Part shown: piece by piece, positions 45,336-58,449 of the stretch
How the letters are laid out: each line of letters opens with the position of its first letter
How positions within the stretch are numbered: the first letter of the stretch is position 1
Origin: Triangularia verruculosa
Taxonomy: Eukaryota > Ascomycota > Sordariomycetes > Sordariales > Podosporaceae
Direction: 5' to 3'
Assembly (NCBI GenBank): GCA_033296885.1
Contig: MU863894.1
Coordinates: 124,001-188,000, forward strand
Length of the DNA stretch: 64,000 bases
Notes under the pieces: model-generated
What the model saw: only the letters and a program-made list of their open reading frames with translations
Databases searched by the model: none
Told to the model about the DNA's origin: nothing
Translations under genes and position numbers: made by a program

Positions 45336-46854
45336 ATGGTCGTTGTCAAAATGCCACCAACAGCATCTAATAGCGCGATGTCGAACTCAACAAATACCTC
45401 ATCCGTCCTACACGACATAACTAATCAGAGCCTCGACCCTGACAGGAGCGTACCCGGGTCCAAGAAGGGGCTGATCAACTTTCTTCGAGGCTGGCCCTCA
45501 CCATCCTTGCTTTCCCCTTCTATCCTGCAGTCCGCCACGACAGCACTCCTATCTGATCCTGCGCTGTTTGTTCCGGCCTTGCAGTACGGCCCAGACCCCG
45601 GGTACCAGCCGCTCAGAGAGGAGCTCGCTGTTTGGCTAGGGCAGCAGTATTCGACAAAGACCAGGAGCGAGGAGATCTGTATTACCGGGGGTGCGAGTCA
45701 GGGGTTGGCATGTGTGCTGGCTAGCTTTACCGACCCGGCTTATACACAGACTGGTATGTAAGCCGCCCCTGATTCTTATGGGAACCATGGTGCTAACAAG
45801 CTGTGAAATGTCAAAAGTATGGGCCTCAGCACCATGTTACTACCTCGCCTGTCCAATCTTTGAAGACGCGGGGTTTGGTCCGGGACGTATCAACGCCGTG
45901 CCGGAGGACCAGCAGGGCGGCATGGACATCGCCCTGCTCGAGACCCTGCTCCAAAAGTACGAGCCTCGACAAAATGTTGCTAATCATCGAGAAAGAAAAA
46001 CCGCCGGTCCGTACAGAAAGCACTACCGGCATGTCGTCTATCTCGTCTCCACCTGCTCCAACCCCTCGGGCACGACCATGCCGCTAGAGAAGCGGAAGGC
46101 ACTGGTGGAGCTGGCCAGGAGATACGACGTGCTAGTCGTGAGCGATGATGTCTATGACTTTTTGCAGTGGCCCATCGTCACCACACCAACAAAGACTTCA
46201 TTTTCTCCTGAAGAACTCGGCCCGCTGCTGCCACGGTTGTCAGACGTCGATTTGTCATTACCTTCTCTCTTAGCTGACATCACCGAAGGGAGACGGTTTG
46301 GTAATGCCATCTCCAACGGCTCATTCTCAAAACTGCTGGGCCCGGGCCTCAGGACAGGATGGGTCCACGGCACGCCAGATTTCATCACGGGGCTTTCACA
46401 GACAGGAGCAACGAGGTCGGGAGGTGCAGGGAGTCAATTTGCCGCGGCGTTGGTGGCCGAGGTCATGAAGGCTGGTGAGCTGGAGCGGCATTTGCGGGAG
46501 ACGGTCAGACCTGGACTGCAGAGGCGGCATGGGCTTCTCATTGACGTGATACAGCAAGAACTGGGGCCATTGGGGGTGACAGTGGCCGCGCAGGACGGGG
46601 CCAGGTTCGGGGGTTATTTTGTTTGGCTGACGTTACCCGAGGGGCTTGACGGCAAGATGGTGGCTCAAAGGGCAAGGCAGGACGAGGAGCTTATCGTGGC
46701 CGAGGGCGAGATGTTTGAGGTCCGGGGAGACGATCAAGGGGCAAAGTTTAGGGAGAATATCAGGCTGAGCTTCTCCTGGGAGGAGGAACAAAACCTCAAG
46801 GAAGGCGTTGGGAGGTTGGGAAATGTGTTGGGGGCCTTGGTAGGGAAGAAATAA
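45336..46854 (+). CDS. PLP-dependent aminotransferase, class I/II
   Basis: Two exons (45336-45753 and 45818-46854) give up to 484 residues. Fold-type I features are present: LQYGPDPGYQPLREELAVWL, ITGGASQGLACVL, STCSNPSGTTMPLEKRKALV, VVSDDVYDFLQWP and the PLP-lysine segment SNGSFSKLLGPGLRTGWVHG. It belongs with the 2-aminoadipate/aromatic aminotransferase-like group that includes yeast YER152C; the substrate cannot be told from sequence. Alternative in-frame starts at 45351 and 45378 are equally plausible because the first 30 residues are not conserved. The intron (64 bp) has a GCTAAC branch point and joins to VWASAPCYYLA. Confidence 0.88.
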
Positions 46855-47811
46855 TGACTGTATGAATTGGGTGGATCATGATATGATGGTAGAGCATGGA
46901 GTTAGAAGAAGGGACTGGCTGCCGACTTGATAAAATTGGTACAAACTGAGATATGTAGATGCTCGGGAATGCTACCAATTTTAATGCAACACACTTGCAG
47001 GAAACTTCCATTTGCCAAAAGGGTTGAGAAGCTCCAACAGGGTGTACTACGGGGATCTAGTCGTTGTCGGTTTTGCCGAGTTTGTCCCACCACTACTTTC
47101 AATATGTGGAAACGTACACTAATTTGAGGTATACAACAATTCAGATTCCCCATGTGCCAAATAGTACCTATACACTAATCATCTACCCCTCGGGCTAATA
47201 TCGCCCCCTTCCTTTGCCCATCTAGCTTCATGTATCTCTCTCTAGGTAACCACTTTCTATCCCGTCTCCTTCCCCGTTTTGACTCATGAGCTGTGTTCAA
47301 GGCAAATCTAGCGAGAAAGCAACAACGAAAAGGCAACCATAGAGTTTGCGTCTAAAGCCCATGAAAAAATAATACCCACCACCTTAGACTCCGTGACAAG
47401 AAAAGACTGGTCATAATGTCATAAACCACCCAAACCAACCGCCCACCTGACCCAGCAAGGCCATGCCGCCAAATCCCATCCAATCGACCCTCCTAGCGAA
47501 CCTCTTAGCACGTTTTTTTTTGGCCTTCATACCAAGCTCAATTTGGTTGAAAGAATAATGTCTTGTCTCCAACGGTCTCATTCCCGCCAACAGACAACTC
47601 CCGTCGATGCAACCATATGAGTTTCCACGCAGATTTCGTGTCCATCCGTAACCGTCCCGTTTCAAAATGTGAAGGAGCCAAGTATCCCTGCCTGGCACAT
47701 ATAGCCTTGGCCCAAAACCGATTGTGGGGGTAGGATCCAATTATATGACAATCAACGCGAGGCCAAGCACACCATCCCTTGCTGACATCAACCGGATCCA
47801 ACCAACAGCCT
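46855..47811. other. Convergent intergenic region
   Basis: 957 bp between two converging genes, with homopolymer T near 47512-47520. No gene supported. Confidence 0.55.
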
Positions 47812-50800
47812 TTACTGATTCCTCATCAGACCCCGCCTCATTTTCTCAAACTCCTTGAATCGTAGCTCATGGTTGTCGCATGCGGTTAGCCACTTTTGTC
47901 TTAACGGCTTGTCCTGCTCCAACGCGTTGACGTATTCCTGGTAACCGCTATCGCCTAGAGTACCTATCCATGAAAAGCCTTCTGAATTGTGGTGAGCCTG
48001 GCGTGTGGAGAAGTGTGTCAACATCGTGCCGTTCCAGTGCGACCAGGCGATCATGTAGGCCTCGAACTCCTTGGCGTATGTGTTCCAGGCTGGACTCCCC
48101 ATCTTGGCGCCACCAAACGCGAGAGTTGTGGGAACTATGGGTGCTTGAGGAACAGGCGGGCAAGTGAGTGGCGTGGGCTTCATTTGAGGAATAGGAATCC
48201 TGACAGAGGGTCTGCTTTGGAACGGCAGATTCTGGCTCAGGTCGGCGAACGAGTTCAATCCGCTCGCCTTCTGGTTAAAAGGCGCGACGTTCTCGAACTC
48301 CGCAAATATGTTGGGCCTCATAAAGTCGTCCGTGTCTTCAGATCCTGCATGGGTTGGGTTGACCGGGGGCATCTTCTGCGCACCGTTGACCTTCGGGGGC
48401 ACCGGTGGAGCAGCGGCTCCGGTGGAGCCAACATGACCAGCCCGCCACTCCGGTTTCGTGGGCTCAACGTGGATCGTTCGGGCATCGTTCGCCGCGGGAT
48501 GCTGCTGAGCTGATGTCTCGGGGACGGGCGGATCAATGTCCATGGCGTTGGGACTTTTGGTACCGCCGAGGCTAGCGCGTCCAGCACCGGCCGGTGCTCC
48601 GTCATCACCACTGCTGTCCTCCTCCTCCACCATTCCGGCGGATCCTGCCGTCAGACGCACACCTCCACCACGGGTCTTCTTCAGAGGCTTGACCGGCCGG
48701 GTAGGGGAAACTGACGACCTCGTACCCGACCTTGGAACAAAGATGTTCTCGTCCTTCATCGATTCCGTCCATTCTGTCCATTTCTTGGCATCAAAGGCAC
48801 TCGTCTTTGGAGCAGCTTCTCGCTGCGGCACGGCTGGTCGTGTTGCGGATACATTGGCGAATGCTTCATTCGAGCCAGGGACTTGGTTTCGAGTCGGGGA
48901 CTGGCGAGTAGTACGTCGTCTCGCGCGCGCAAAGGGATCGGTCGGAGAATTCGGGAAAGACTCGGCATCGTTTCCGGCACTAAATTCAAATTTAGCCTTG
49001 TCTTCTGCGACAAACTTCGTGTTGATATTATCGGCGCTATGTCTCGTAAACCGGGCTTGTTGAATCGGCGAAGTTGGGTCGTCGTCGTCGTCGTCGGGCA
49101 CCGTAAAACTGGCAGGTTTTCTGGCGTCAGCATCATGTGCGGTCCTTTCTGGCGGTTGCCCATCAAACGCTTCTCGGCGGCGTTTCTGTGGCAAGTATGC
49201 TTCCTTCTTGGCCAGTAACACGTTCAAGTGGTCGGTCAAGTCATTTTCAAACAGGCTTGGATGAGAGTCAGCCTGCTGGACTCCACTTGGAGTCTCATAC
49301 ATGCTATGCTGAGGGTTGAAGGCGAAGGGGTGCTTGATGTTGCTGTAAGCAGCGTAACCGTAAGAGCTGACAGAAGGGTGGCTGGCACCAGGCTTGATGA
49401 CGTTCGGAGATTGTGTACTATGAGCGCCATCTTTTGCACGGGCCCGCTCAAAAGTTGCCGGCATCTCAGAAACTTTGCTGAAATAATCTGGATAGGGATA
49501 GTGAGAAGAAAGGGATGCACCGTACACCTTGGGGCCTGTCCTGGCATGAGCAGAAGCTCCTCCGTTCACTGTAGCTGAATCTTGTTAGCAACCAGAGACC
49601 TTGATCAAGAGAAGAACTGGCACTTACCGTTCGCGCTGCTATTGACCGACGAAGAAGAACCATTTGCGGCTCCCGCAAATCCGGCTGCACTTGGCGGCGC
49701 GGATTCTGGGGGTTGTGCGGTTCGGGGACTGTACCGGGCACTCGCTTTCGACTGAGCCGGGAAGCGTGTGTGGGTGGTCGTCTCGTGGTGTGATGGCTTC
49801 TCATTACTGGATCGTCGGAAACCATCTGAACCAACGCTGGCACTTCGCTGGCGGTTGGGCGGTGCTGGTGGCACTTCAGTAGGGAACCTGCGCGCGTTGT
49901 CCTTCATGCTCTTGGCTCGGTTGACGTTGTTCAAAGGCTCAAAGGGATTTGTCTTCTCGCCAACATTGGTGGCATAGGGCGTGCTCTGGCGGCTATCCAA
50001 GAAAGTGTCGCCAAACTGTTGGGCAAGAGGATCAACAAACTCGGATGCCGGCCGAGGTTTGTTCGCAGGGGTTGCGTCTGCTGTTGCAGTACTCCCGGAG
50101 GCTGTGTATGTGTTGTAGTGATGGTTTCTAACCGGCGGCTCGTCACCTGTTGGCGACGATGGCGTGAAGCCCGTCTTTCTTGTTGTGTTTCCACCAAACG
50201 CAGCCTGCTGTCTCCGCTCCTGAGCTGCACTCCTGGGAGTTGGCGGTACGTCTTTGGGTCTGGGGGGGACGGGGCGTGTGGCGCTATAGGCAGATTGCGG
50301 GTTTGATGCCCTAGACCGTTCCCAAGCCTCTGACTTTGATTGCTCTCTCATCGATTCTGTTTTAGTTTTCGTTCTTGCCTGCCATTGCGAGTATCTTGAA
50401 GCCCCACCCGTGCTCGCTGCTGCCGTCGGACGGGTTGGCATTGGAGGCCGTCTCTGTGGTGGAGCGCCATATTTTGAGTTTATATCTTGAGAGGTATTCA
50501 TGTAGGGATTCCCTCTGACTCCGGACGCTCCTCCGTAGGCTGCGCTCCATCGCCCCAAGCGTGCGCGGTGAGCATCATATTTCGCTTTCTGGGAGGGGTC
50601 GGTGAGGATCTCATGAGCCGTCTGAATGAGCACAAACTTCTCCTTCGACTGGTCCTCATTGCCAATGTTGCGATCCGGGTGATATTTGAGAGCTGCGTGT
50701 ACACAGTTAGCATGGACTTGATTCGACTGTGGCTTGGGTGGAGTCAAACCTACCGAGCTTCTTGAATTGCTTCTTGATCACCTCGATCTCGGACATAGAT

Positions 50801-50850
50801 GGCAGCTCGAGATCCGCATAGTAATCGCGTTCGAAATCAGGTTTGACCAT
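47812..50850 (-). CDS. Long J-domain (DnaJ-like) protein
   Basis: Three exons (50850-50754, 50692-49628, 49568-47812) give 972 residues. An N-terminal J-domain (RDYYADLELPSMSEIEVIKK, LALKYHPDRN, FVLIQTAHEILTDPSQKAKY) has its HPD at 37-39, interrupted by an intron just before the HPD helix. About 750 residues of low-complexity Ser/Pro/Thr-rich sequence follow. A conserved-looking folded C-terminus comes last (FGGAKMGSPAWNTYAKEFEA, MIAWSHWNGTMLTHF, ending LRFKEFEKMRRGLM). There is no Gly/Phe region, zinc finger or membrane segment, so it is class C. It should stimulate an Hsp70; the client is unknown. The exon joins at GTAAGT and CTACAG keep frame across the long disordered part. Confidence 0.88.
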
Positions 50851-52979
50851 GGTGATCGGATACTGGGCTAGGGCAAGCCCCGCCTGAAAGTTTTCTCAAG
50901 AAAGGACCAACTGTTGTAACAACTCCCCCAAGCGCTTGATTTCGAAGCTGGCGACGATTTTCCTATGCTAGGTCGAATACTCGAGAATCTTTTGAGGACA
51001 GAATAGTCGGGAAACTTGGCCAACTGCTTATCGTATTGTGCGTGGTCAAGATTAACAGGAAAGTCTTGGTTTCTTCCTTGGCTCGCCGCGCGCACCCAAT
51101 TTCTAACGAAAGCAAACAGCGCCGTAGGGTCAGAATAAGCGATGACAATCGAGGCCCGATGCAGCAGTCTTGGGCTAGGGTAGTTGTATATGGTGCTACT
51201 TGTTACGACCAAGATGGTGCCGTGTCTGCAAGTCGCTTTTTGTGCGCGAAACCTATCGCAGGGCAACTCCGGGCGTTTGTTTGTTGTGACGGCACGTCGG
51301 GAGCTTCCCCAGGAAGGGATCGAGTCGCAAAACCGTGAACAATGTGGTGGGGTAATATTGGACAAAAATGAGAGTCTGAAAGTGGGCTGGGCTAGGTGGA
51401 AGCAGGAAATCAGTCTCGGCGAACCACCGGATCGGGGGTTAAGTGATAGGTCGTGGGAAGAGCACGCAGTGTGTCGTGCCAACTGAGCGGTTTCCGCAAA
51501 GAATATTCGATGTGATGGAGAACTGTGAATGTTGGTTCGTGGTTAGCCGCAGTTTGGACAGGCGCATGCGTTTTGGGAGCACAAGCACGCCGCGCGCAGG
51601 CAGTGAATCCAATCCTCGTGTCGCTCTCGGCTTACCTCACCAACAACGATGTCCAGACAGCAACTGCCGAGCAATAAGATGCCAGTACCGGATCAGAAGA
51701 ATAATCCCAACGAGTGACTGCTTTCCAAACAACAGCAAAAATACGAAGTACCTAACGAGTTGCTGGATGGAAGAGGTCGCCTGGCACGGTTCACTTGATC
51801 AAGACAATTAAGTGGGGTCTGTTCAGCTGTCAAGGGCAACATTGGACGGAGCAAGGCGTTCTTGGAGGGGCTGCTAGCGCGTCCTTTTCCCACCAGTGTC
51901 ACAGTGAAGATGACGTACTTGTTGGTCCCCTGTTTTCTGCGGTTTCCACTGGCTTTTCCTCTTCAAGCTGGTGAATCTGAGGCAAGTTAGCCACGGGAAA
52001 CCGTCCTGGTCAGTGAGTTCATATATACAGTACTTCTGTTTCACCACATAGACAAGAGAAGCGGTGAGCGCTCTGCTTCGCTATCTACATCCCGTCTCCC
52101 GCGTTTCCGCAAGTGAAGGACTCATCCATCTGAATTCTCCATGCCGAATACCATCCTGTCGCTCATTCAGTCGCAAAATCCTGGCTCCGAGTCGGTAAAG
52201 CACCTCTTTTCTTCTAGCCACTTGAAAATATTATCTAGCACAAGCATATTGGTTGGCGGCCGGGGCCACCGTATTCCAGATCAATTCATTCGGTCATGGG
52301 CATGACACGCGGGCACGGGGCGTAGCTCTTCCTCCCCTCACCAGTTCAAGTTAGAGGGACTGAGTGGGAGGAGATTCGAATTTCTGGGGCTACTTTGTTG
52401 CTGTAATGCTTCAAAACAACTCAAGTGCCTCGTCACGGGACACTGGAATGATAGGACATCAGCCTCCAGGTGGGTTGAGGCTGTGCTGTATGTCGTGGGG
52501 GAGATGAACTGTCATCTGCCAGAAGCCGAGACCGCTCATAACGTCAGCCTGCATGTGACAGTTCCTAGTACTCAACAAACCAATTCTGCTGTGTGATCAG
52601 CATGTCTTGAATATAGTTACTACTGTAGTGATGTCTTTATCGAAGATCTAGATAAGATGGAGCTCTGATCTTCCCTCACCCTGGGTTAGGGTCTTACCCG
52701 TAACGCCAGCTTGCCAGCTTGCCGACACCCTCGCAGACACAGGTGAGTAGAAGAAAGAAAGGGCAGATTAAAAGACTCAACTGACAGTTCAACAAGATTG
52801 CATTACAGTTCTGTTTGAAGGTAATAGTTATTTATCCCTGCCCATTTCCTAATGCACCCAACTTGGAGAACGCCGAGACACCTGATAGCTCTAACCACCC
52901 AACGCATATGCGATACACCTCGTGTCAAAAAGATGTAAACGAACCGAACTCTTTGTAATGCATGTGTCCTCACAATAGC
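50851..52979. other. Long intergenic region
   Basis: About 2.1 kb upstream of the J-domain gene and downstream of INCENP, both on the minus strand. Open frames near 50868-51486 on both strands overlap and look non-coding. A short plus-strand frame at 52141 followed by GTAAAG could be a small exon but has no support. Nothing else was recognised. Confidence 0.45.
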
Positions 52980-55900
52980 TCACCCTGATATGTCTTTGGA
53001 CAACTCGTAGCTCCATCCACCATCCCGTCTCATTTTATCTCTTGCCATGTTATCCTTTCTGACTTCATCTTCTGTCAGTCTGTCTGTCCCACTCCAGTTG
53101 GCCGAGCTGGTCCTCGCCCTGAACTTGTGCCATCTGTCCTTGCTCTTGCTGAACACCTCCTCCATGTTGAGCGGTGCTGGTGGCCCAAACACTTGCATTG
53201 GATCCATACGCTCCTGTGCCAACAGTGCCTGCTTGAGAGCTGGCGAATCTGCCCAGTCCGCCACATTCATGTGCTCGTCTTCATCCTCGTCGTCATCGTC
53301 CGTCTGAATCTCAGGGAGCTCAATAGCCTCACCGTTCTGAAACCGAGGGGATGACCGTGTGGCAGTCTTGGTGGTTGACTTTGGAATGCCACCAGCACCA
53401 GGCCGCGCCGGCGTCTTGTGGGGATTTCCTGCTTGCCCAGTGGGACGATTCGGCGCGAATGGAATGGCGCCCTTAGAAAACTTGGACGTGTCGAGGTGAC
53501 CGCTCTTGACGGTGCTGTGGTGCTGCGCTGTGACGGTGGCCTTGAAGAGGTCTCTACTCGCGCTGGGCGGAGGCACGTTGGCGTAGCCGGTCGTGTACAT
53601 GGACTTGCTGAGTGGCTCCTGAGTGATCCGTTTAGCATCATCCCAGATCACAACCGCCACGGGGCCTGCCGGTCGACTCACCTTGAAACCAGCCGACGGC
53701 CTCACAGGCGGTGGCTTTATCATCCGCTGCTGGCTATCGGCCATCTCAATGTCTTGGTCAAACTCCTCGCTCAGGCGAAGGCGCTTATTAGGATCTTGCA
53801 TCTGATGTGACGCCGCTGGCCTATTTGATTGGGATTTGGAAACGCCTTCATTCTCCGGCTGATGAGGACGTTTCGTAGACCCCTTACCACTTGCCAAACT
53901 CTGGTTAACCAGTCGACTTTCCTGGTGCATAGTAGAGCCCAGGCGAGAAGGGGGCCGCGAGGGAGCCTTGTCCGCCAAGCTGTAGTCCGGAGGCCCATTC
54001 GGCTGTGACCTAACGGCCGGAGGGGGTGCCTTGGTGTTCTTGGCCTTTTCAATGGCAATACGCCTGCGCTGCGCCTCGCGCTCTTCTTGCTCCTTTCGCT
54101 TCAATGCTGCCGAAGAGGCTGAGGTCTTGAGATTGGACACAGACTTCTTCTCATTCAATGAACTCTGGCTGGTTTTATTCTTTACATGCCTTGGAGGTGG
54201 CTGCTGCTGCTGTTGGCTCAAGGTCTCCTGCAAATTGGAGGCCAGGACGCTATTTGAAGGATGAAACTGAGACTGCTGAGAGCTGAGAGGATACACGCGC
54301 ATGACGGTTGGGGCTTGTCGAGTGGATTTGGTGAGAGTCTCCTTTGTAGGCTTGATAGGTCGCTTGGTTCCCTGAGTTCTGACCGAGGATGCGGTGGTGG
54401 GCCGTTGAATGGATGAGGGAGGCATAGCCATAGTGACTGTGGAAGTAGCGTCGCCCATGTCCAAGTCGATCTCATCAGAGAAGCCCTGAGGTTCGGTCTG
54501 CCCCTTCGTTCGCGGGCTGGTTCGTGTAGACTTAGGAATGGCCTTTGGCAGAGCCTTCCGCGTCGGCGCAGGGGTTTGCAAATCTTGGGGCTGGGGTCGG
54601 TGTTGCGATTGAGTGGTTCGTGCCTGTTCATGCTCTCGTTCTCTTTGCTCTCGTTCTCTTTGGGCGATTTGTTTTTCCATGGCAGCGATCTTTTCCTGCT
54701 CCTTGCTGAAAACCCGGGCCTTCTCATCCTCTTGTTTGCGCGCCTTGTCCAATTTTTCCAGTTCCTTTTCTGCTCGCTTTGTTTCCTTAATTTGCTTCTC
54801 CTTTGCCTTGAAGTCCTTCTCACGCTCTTTAGCCTCAATCTTTTCTCTATCGGTAGATGCCCTAGTTCTCCGAGTGCTGTTGGATCGGACCGGGCTCAAA
54901 GGTCGAGAAGCGGCCGAGAGCTGCTGCGTCAGATCCGGGTACACAACATTGTCATCAGATTTGACCGATTCAACCGATGGTCCCGGGTGATGGCCTAGCT
55001 GCGCTGTTGAAGGCGAGATCATGGCTTTACCTTCGGCGCTCAGAGCCGCGCTCCTCACACCCAGGCCTTTGGCGCTGAGCAATATGGAGGAGATCTTATT
55101 CTTGACTTGCTTCAGGGGGTTGTCCCGGAAAGCACTCCGTGTGGGTGATTTGCTCGGTGATGGCATGAGGCCATGCTCTTCCACTGAGGCCAAGGTAGGT
55201 TGGGTTGCCGTTATGATCTTCTTAAGAGAAGCACCGTCACCACTCTCAAGCTCTGCAAGTGTTGGAAAAGCAGGAACGGAGGCCGACTTTGAGTGCCCGG
55301 GAGTGCCGCTTGTCCGCCGGGGGCTGACCTGCGCTTTCCAGGGGGAAGCCGGGTTGCTGGGGGGGATGGCAAACTCCAGAACACTCACCGAGGACTTGCC
55401 CGTCACACTTTCCATGACATCTATGGTGAAGTCCTTGCGGAGCTGGGGACGGGGGCTGTGTGTCATAGTCACAGAAGCTGCAGCCAGAGTATTGTTAGAG
55501 GGAGCAATCCAATCATCATCGTCTTCAGGAAAAGCCCCAGGGCCAGATACCGGCTCTTTCGTCCCCCCAGCCAAATGTTTCGGCGAATGTGATATTTTGG
55601 CGTCCGCGATCGATCCTGGGTTGGCTTGTGCTTGAGTGACTGGTGGTACGAAGAGGTTTGCGAGTGATTTGGAGGGCCTCGGGGCAGTGGCCTGTGACTT
55701 TCCAAGCATACTGATCTGGTCTTGAAGCAGTTGAGTGTAAGTTTTGTTGTGCTCAGCAATCCTTGCAGTGTTTTCCAGCTGAGCCGTAAGCTCTTCATCA
55801 ACATCCATATCATCATGATCCTCATCATCCGAATACTGTCTGACGTTGCCCAGGCTCTTTCCACCAGTGTGGCGGTTGTAAAAGCTTGGGCGGCTGAAAT

Positions 55901-57206
55901 CCAAATGACCCGTCGTGGATATCCGGGTACCGCCGAGACTCTTCTTAGGAGCCAATGGCTCGCGAGCTGGCAGCGAAGCGAAGTTCAGGCTGCTCTTGCG
56001 AACCATGGGCCTGATCGGGCTCGAGGACTCTGACGGCGACCTGAGATCCTCAGCGTCATCCTCAGACTCTTGGTGCCTTTCGCTGGATAAATTCTCTGTA
56101 GGCTTGGGGAATCCCCTTGGAAGGCTGGAAGTGTCCTGCTTCACGGGCGATGGCTTTTGGGGGGACGATCTTCGAGGCGATGATGACGGCTTTTGAGGAG
56201 AGGCGGTTTTTTGAGGTGATGGCTTGTGGGGCGAGGCCCCGGCGGGCGGTGACCTAGCAAGGGATGCCGCCTTTTTCGGTGATGGCGACCTTGGGGACAT
56301 CATGGCGAGCTTAGTGCGAACAACAACAGGACTGCTTTGCTGTTCCCTTTCGGAGGGAAGGTCCTCATCGGCTGGGGAATAGGTCACGGCGTGGTGCGTC
56401 TCCTTCTCGTCGGCGAAATCCGATGCCTCGTCGGCGAATGTCAAGGTGGGGCTTGGTTGTTCCCCAAGCTCGTCATGCGCCATAGGCCCCAAATCGTCTA
56501 CATAAACTTCTGGTTCTGGGCCGTCGACCATATCGACGTCATCGTCCTTGTCACTATAATCCATGTTGACCGTGTCGTAGTTTTGGCTGCCGTGGTAACC
56601 AGAGTCCGTGAACGGGAGAGAAGCGGGTGCTGTGGTGGCCACGGCATGGGGAGGCGCTAGAATTTTCGTTGGGCTAGCTGTCCTGAACATAGGGGGCTCG
56701 AACTTGTCTTCTGCTACTTGGAACTGTGGCAGCCGCGCTGAGTTCTGTTGATGCGGAATGGTGAATGGATTTGGCGCGTCTTTTGGTGTTGACGAGAAGA
56801 CATCCGATAGCGGCTGTGTGAGCCCAGTTAGCATTTGACGCGTTTCATCAGCCTCCAGATGCAATTTCCCTACCACTCGAGACTCTAAAGGTCTGATTTT
56901 CCGCGTTGTCATAGGCGTCTTTCCACGTAACTTTCCAGGCGTTTTGAAGAGTTCAGCAACATTCCTGTCAAATATAGTTAGCGGCCTGTTCGTCGTTGCA
57001 CCAAAGAATCACCATAAGCCATACATTTGGTTCTCCGAGAAAATCTCGGCCATGTGCTCGTTCAACCAATCCAACTCATTCCGTGCTGAAAAAGAGAACT
57101 CCTCGATCTCTGACTTGGCAATGTCGAGGGCAGAATTCCGTTCTTCCTCAACCCAGGCGGTGGACCCGACCTGAAGTCGAGGGCCTCCGCGTAACACCAT
57201 TGTCAT
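52980..57206 (-). CDS. SLI15: Inner centromere protein (INCENP/Sli15)
   Basis: Two exons (57206-57025 and 56964-52980) give 1,388 residues. The N-terminus (SALDIAKSEIEEFSFSARNE, LDWLNEHMAEIF, ELFKTPGKLRGKTP) matches fungal INCENP. A very long disordered middle, rich in SP/TP sites, contains a charged helical stretch (KEREKDFKAKEKQIKETKRA onward). The C-terminal IN-box (ELPEIQTDDDDEDEDE, VADWADSPALKQAL, DPMQVFGPPAPLNMEE, RTSSANWSGTDRLTEDEVRK) binds and activates Aurora B. It is the scaffold of the chromosomal passenger complex, correcting kinetochore attachment and guiding cytokinesis. ATG at 57200 is an alternative start. The exon join (AT plus GAATGTTGC) restores the conserved N-terminus missed by the single long ORF. 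Confidence 0.93.
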
Positions 57207-58449
57207 CAATCGTACTCGTCGTGATCGCTAATAGATGGTGGAAACTGGTCGTCGGTTTCCGGTTGTTTGGCGCGCAACTCGAAGGGTGACAAAGGGCAGG
57301 CTGAGCACCTGCAGGAAGAAAAGAAAAGAAGCAAGAGAGAGGACAACGAGAAGAAGACAAGGGCTACGGCGCTGGCGGTTGCAAGAATTGGGAGGGATGG
57401 GGATTACCAGGAGCCATCAGGGAAAGGGTTGGGCGGTTGCTTTGCGAAAGTTGTGGGTTTGCGAGCGGGTCGTCTAGATTTGGTTAGCCATTGTTTTGAT
57501 TCTGTCCAAAACAGGAAAGGTGCAATCTGAAGCACCTTGGTGGGGCCCTCGCGCTCGGCGCTGACGCCTGTTCACGTGCGGGGCATGCAAGCTGTTTGAG
57601 TGCACTGTCTTTCCCATCTGCACGCAATGGACCTTTCCATCGCCCAGATTCAAATTGCATGCCAATGCTACCTGCTGACGGTGCTGTGTCCGCTGTTGAT
57701 ACAGGGACTCTTGATCAGGTATTGAATCCGCTCCCTCGTAGGTACCCATACTCGATCCCTTTATACCGTAATCTTGCAGCTCGAGAAACTATCAATGACA
57801 GCGCGTTCGATAGATTGGCTGTAAACCAAGGCTTGAAAATCAACGCTTGAATTTGACAAAAGCTGCTTCTGGAGGCATGTGGATTATCACTAGGTATCTT
57901 TCCTTTAACCCTTCACCAAACATGATCAGACTTGGTCGCCCTATCTGGCCGTAAGATGCACGGCCATGTCGCTCTCGAAATGCGGTCATTTTCTGTTGCT
58001 GATAAGGTCTTTCTGCCTTTCTTTAAGTTGTTTGGGTCAGACAGCGATAATCTATTAGAAGGGGGTTGAACATATCTGGTCTAGCCTCATCGTTGTGTTT
58101 ACCATTATACTCCTCGAATAAAGACCTCTCGAGATCTCTACTCATCTTGGCAAATACGGTCTCCTTCATATGGCGATACTGATATGATGCAAGTCCCGAT
58201 GAGCCCTCATCTCCTTAAAGACCAACACCTTGTCCTCTCCATCGTCATTAGCTTCCGCTTCGCTTTTAACTTCGTAAGCGAGTGGCTGCTCTTTAGGGTG
58301 GACCGGGAATCACCTGTCTGAATCCCAGAAGGACTTTGTCTAATCTTTTTTTCGTTCGATGTATTGTGACTTGGCGACTATAATTCGGAACCTACGAGGG
58401 CAACTCTATGTGGTTTTTCCCATCGGCGCTGGGCTTCCAGATATGTCTA
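57207..58449. other. Intergenic, INCENP upstream
   Basis: Holds the INCENP promoter and unassigned sequence. A minus-strand remnant of the HET-like gene may extend to about 58200, but the match fades. No intact gene is supported. Confidence 0.45.

Noticed and set aside
50868..51482. Minus-strand open frame of 204 codons upstream of the J-domain gene
   Set aside because: It overlaps plus-strand frames of similar quality, has no recognisable motif and lies in the probable promoter and leader.
52141..52197. Possible small first exon followed by GTAAAG
   Set aside because: No downstream exon with supporting features could be found.
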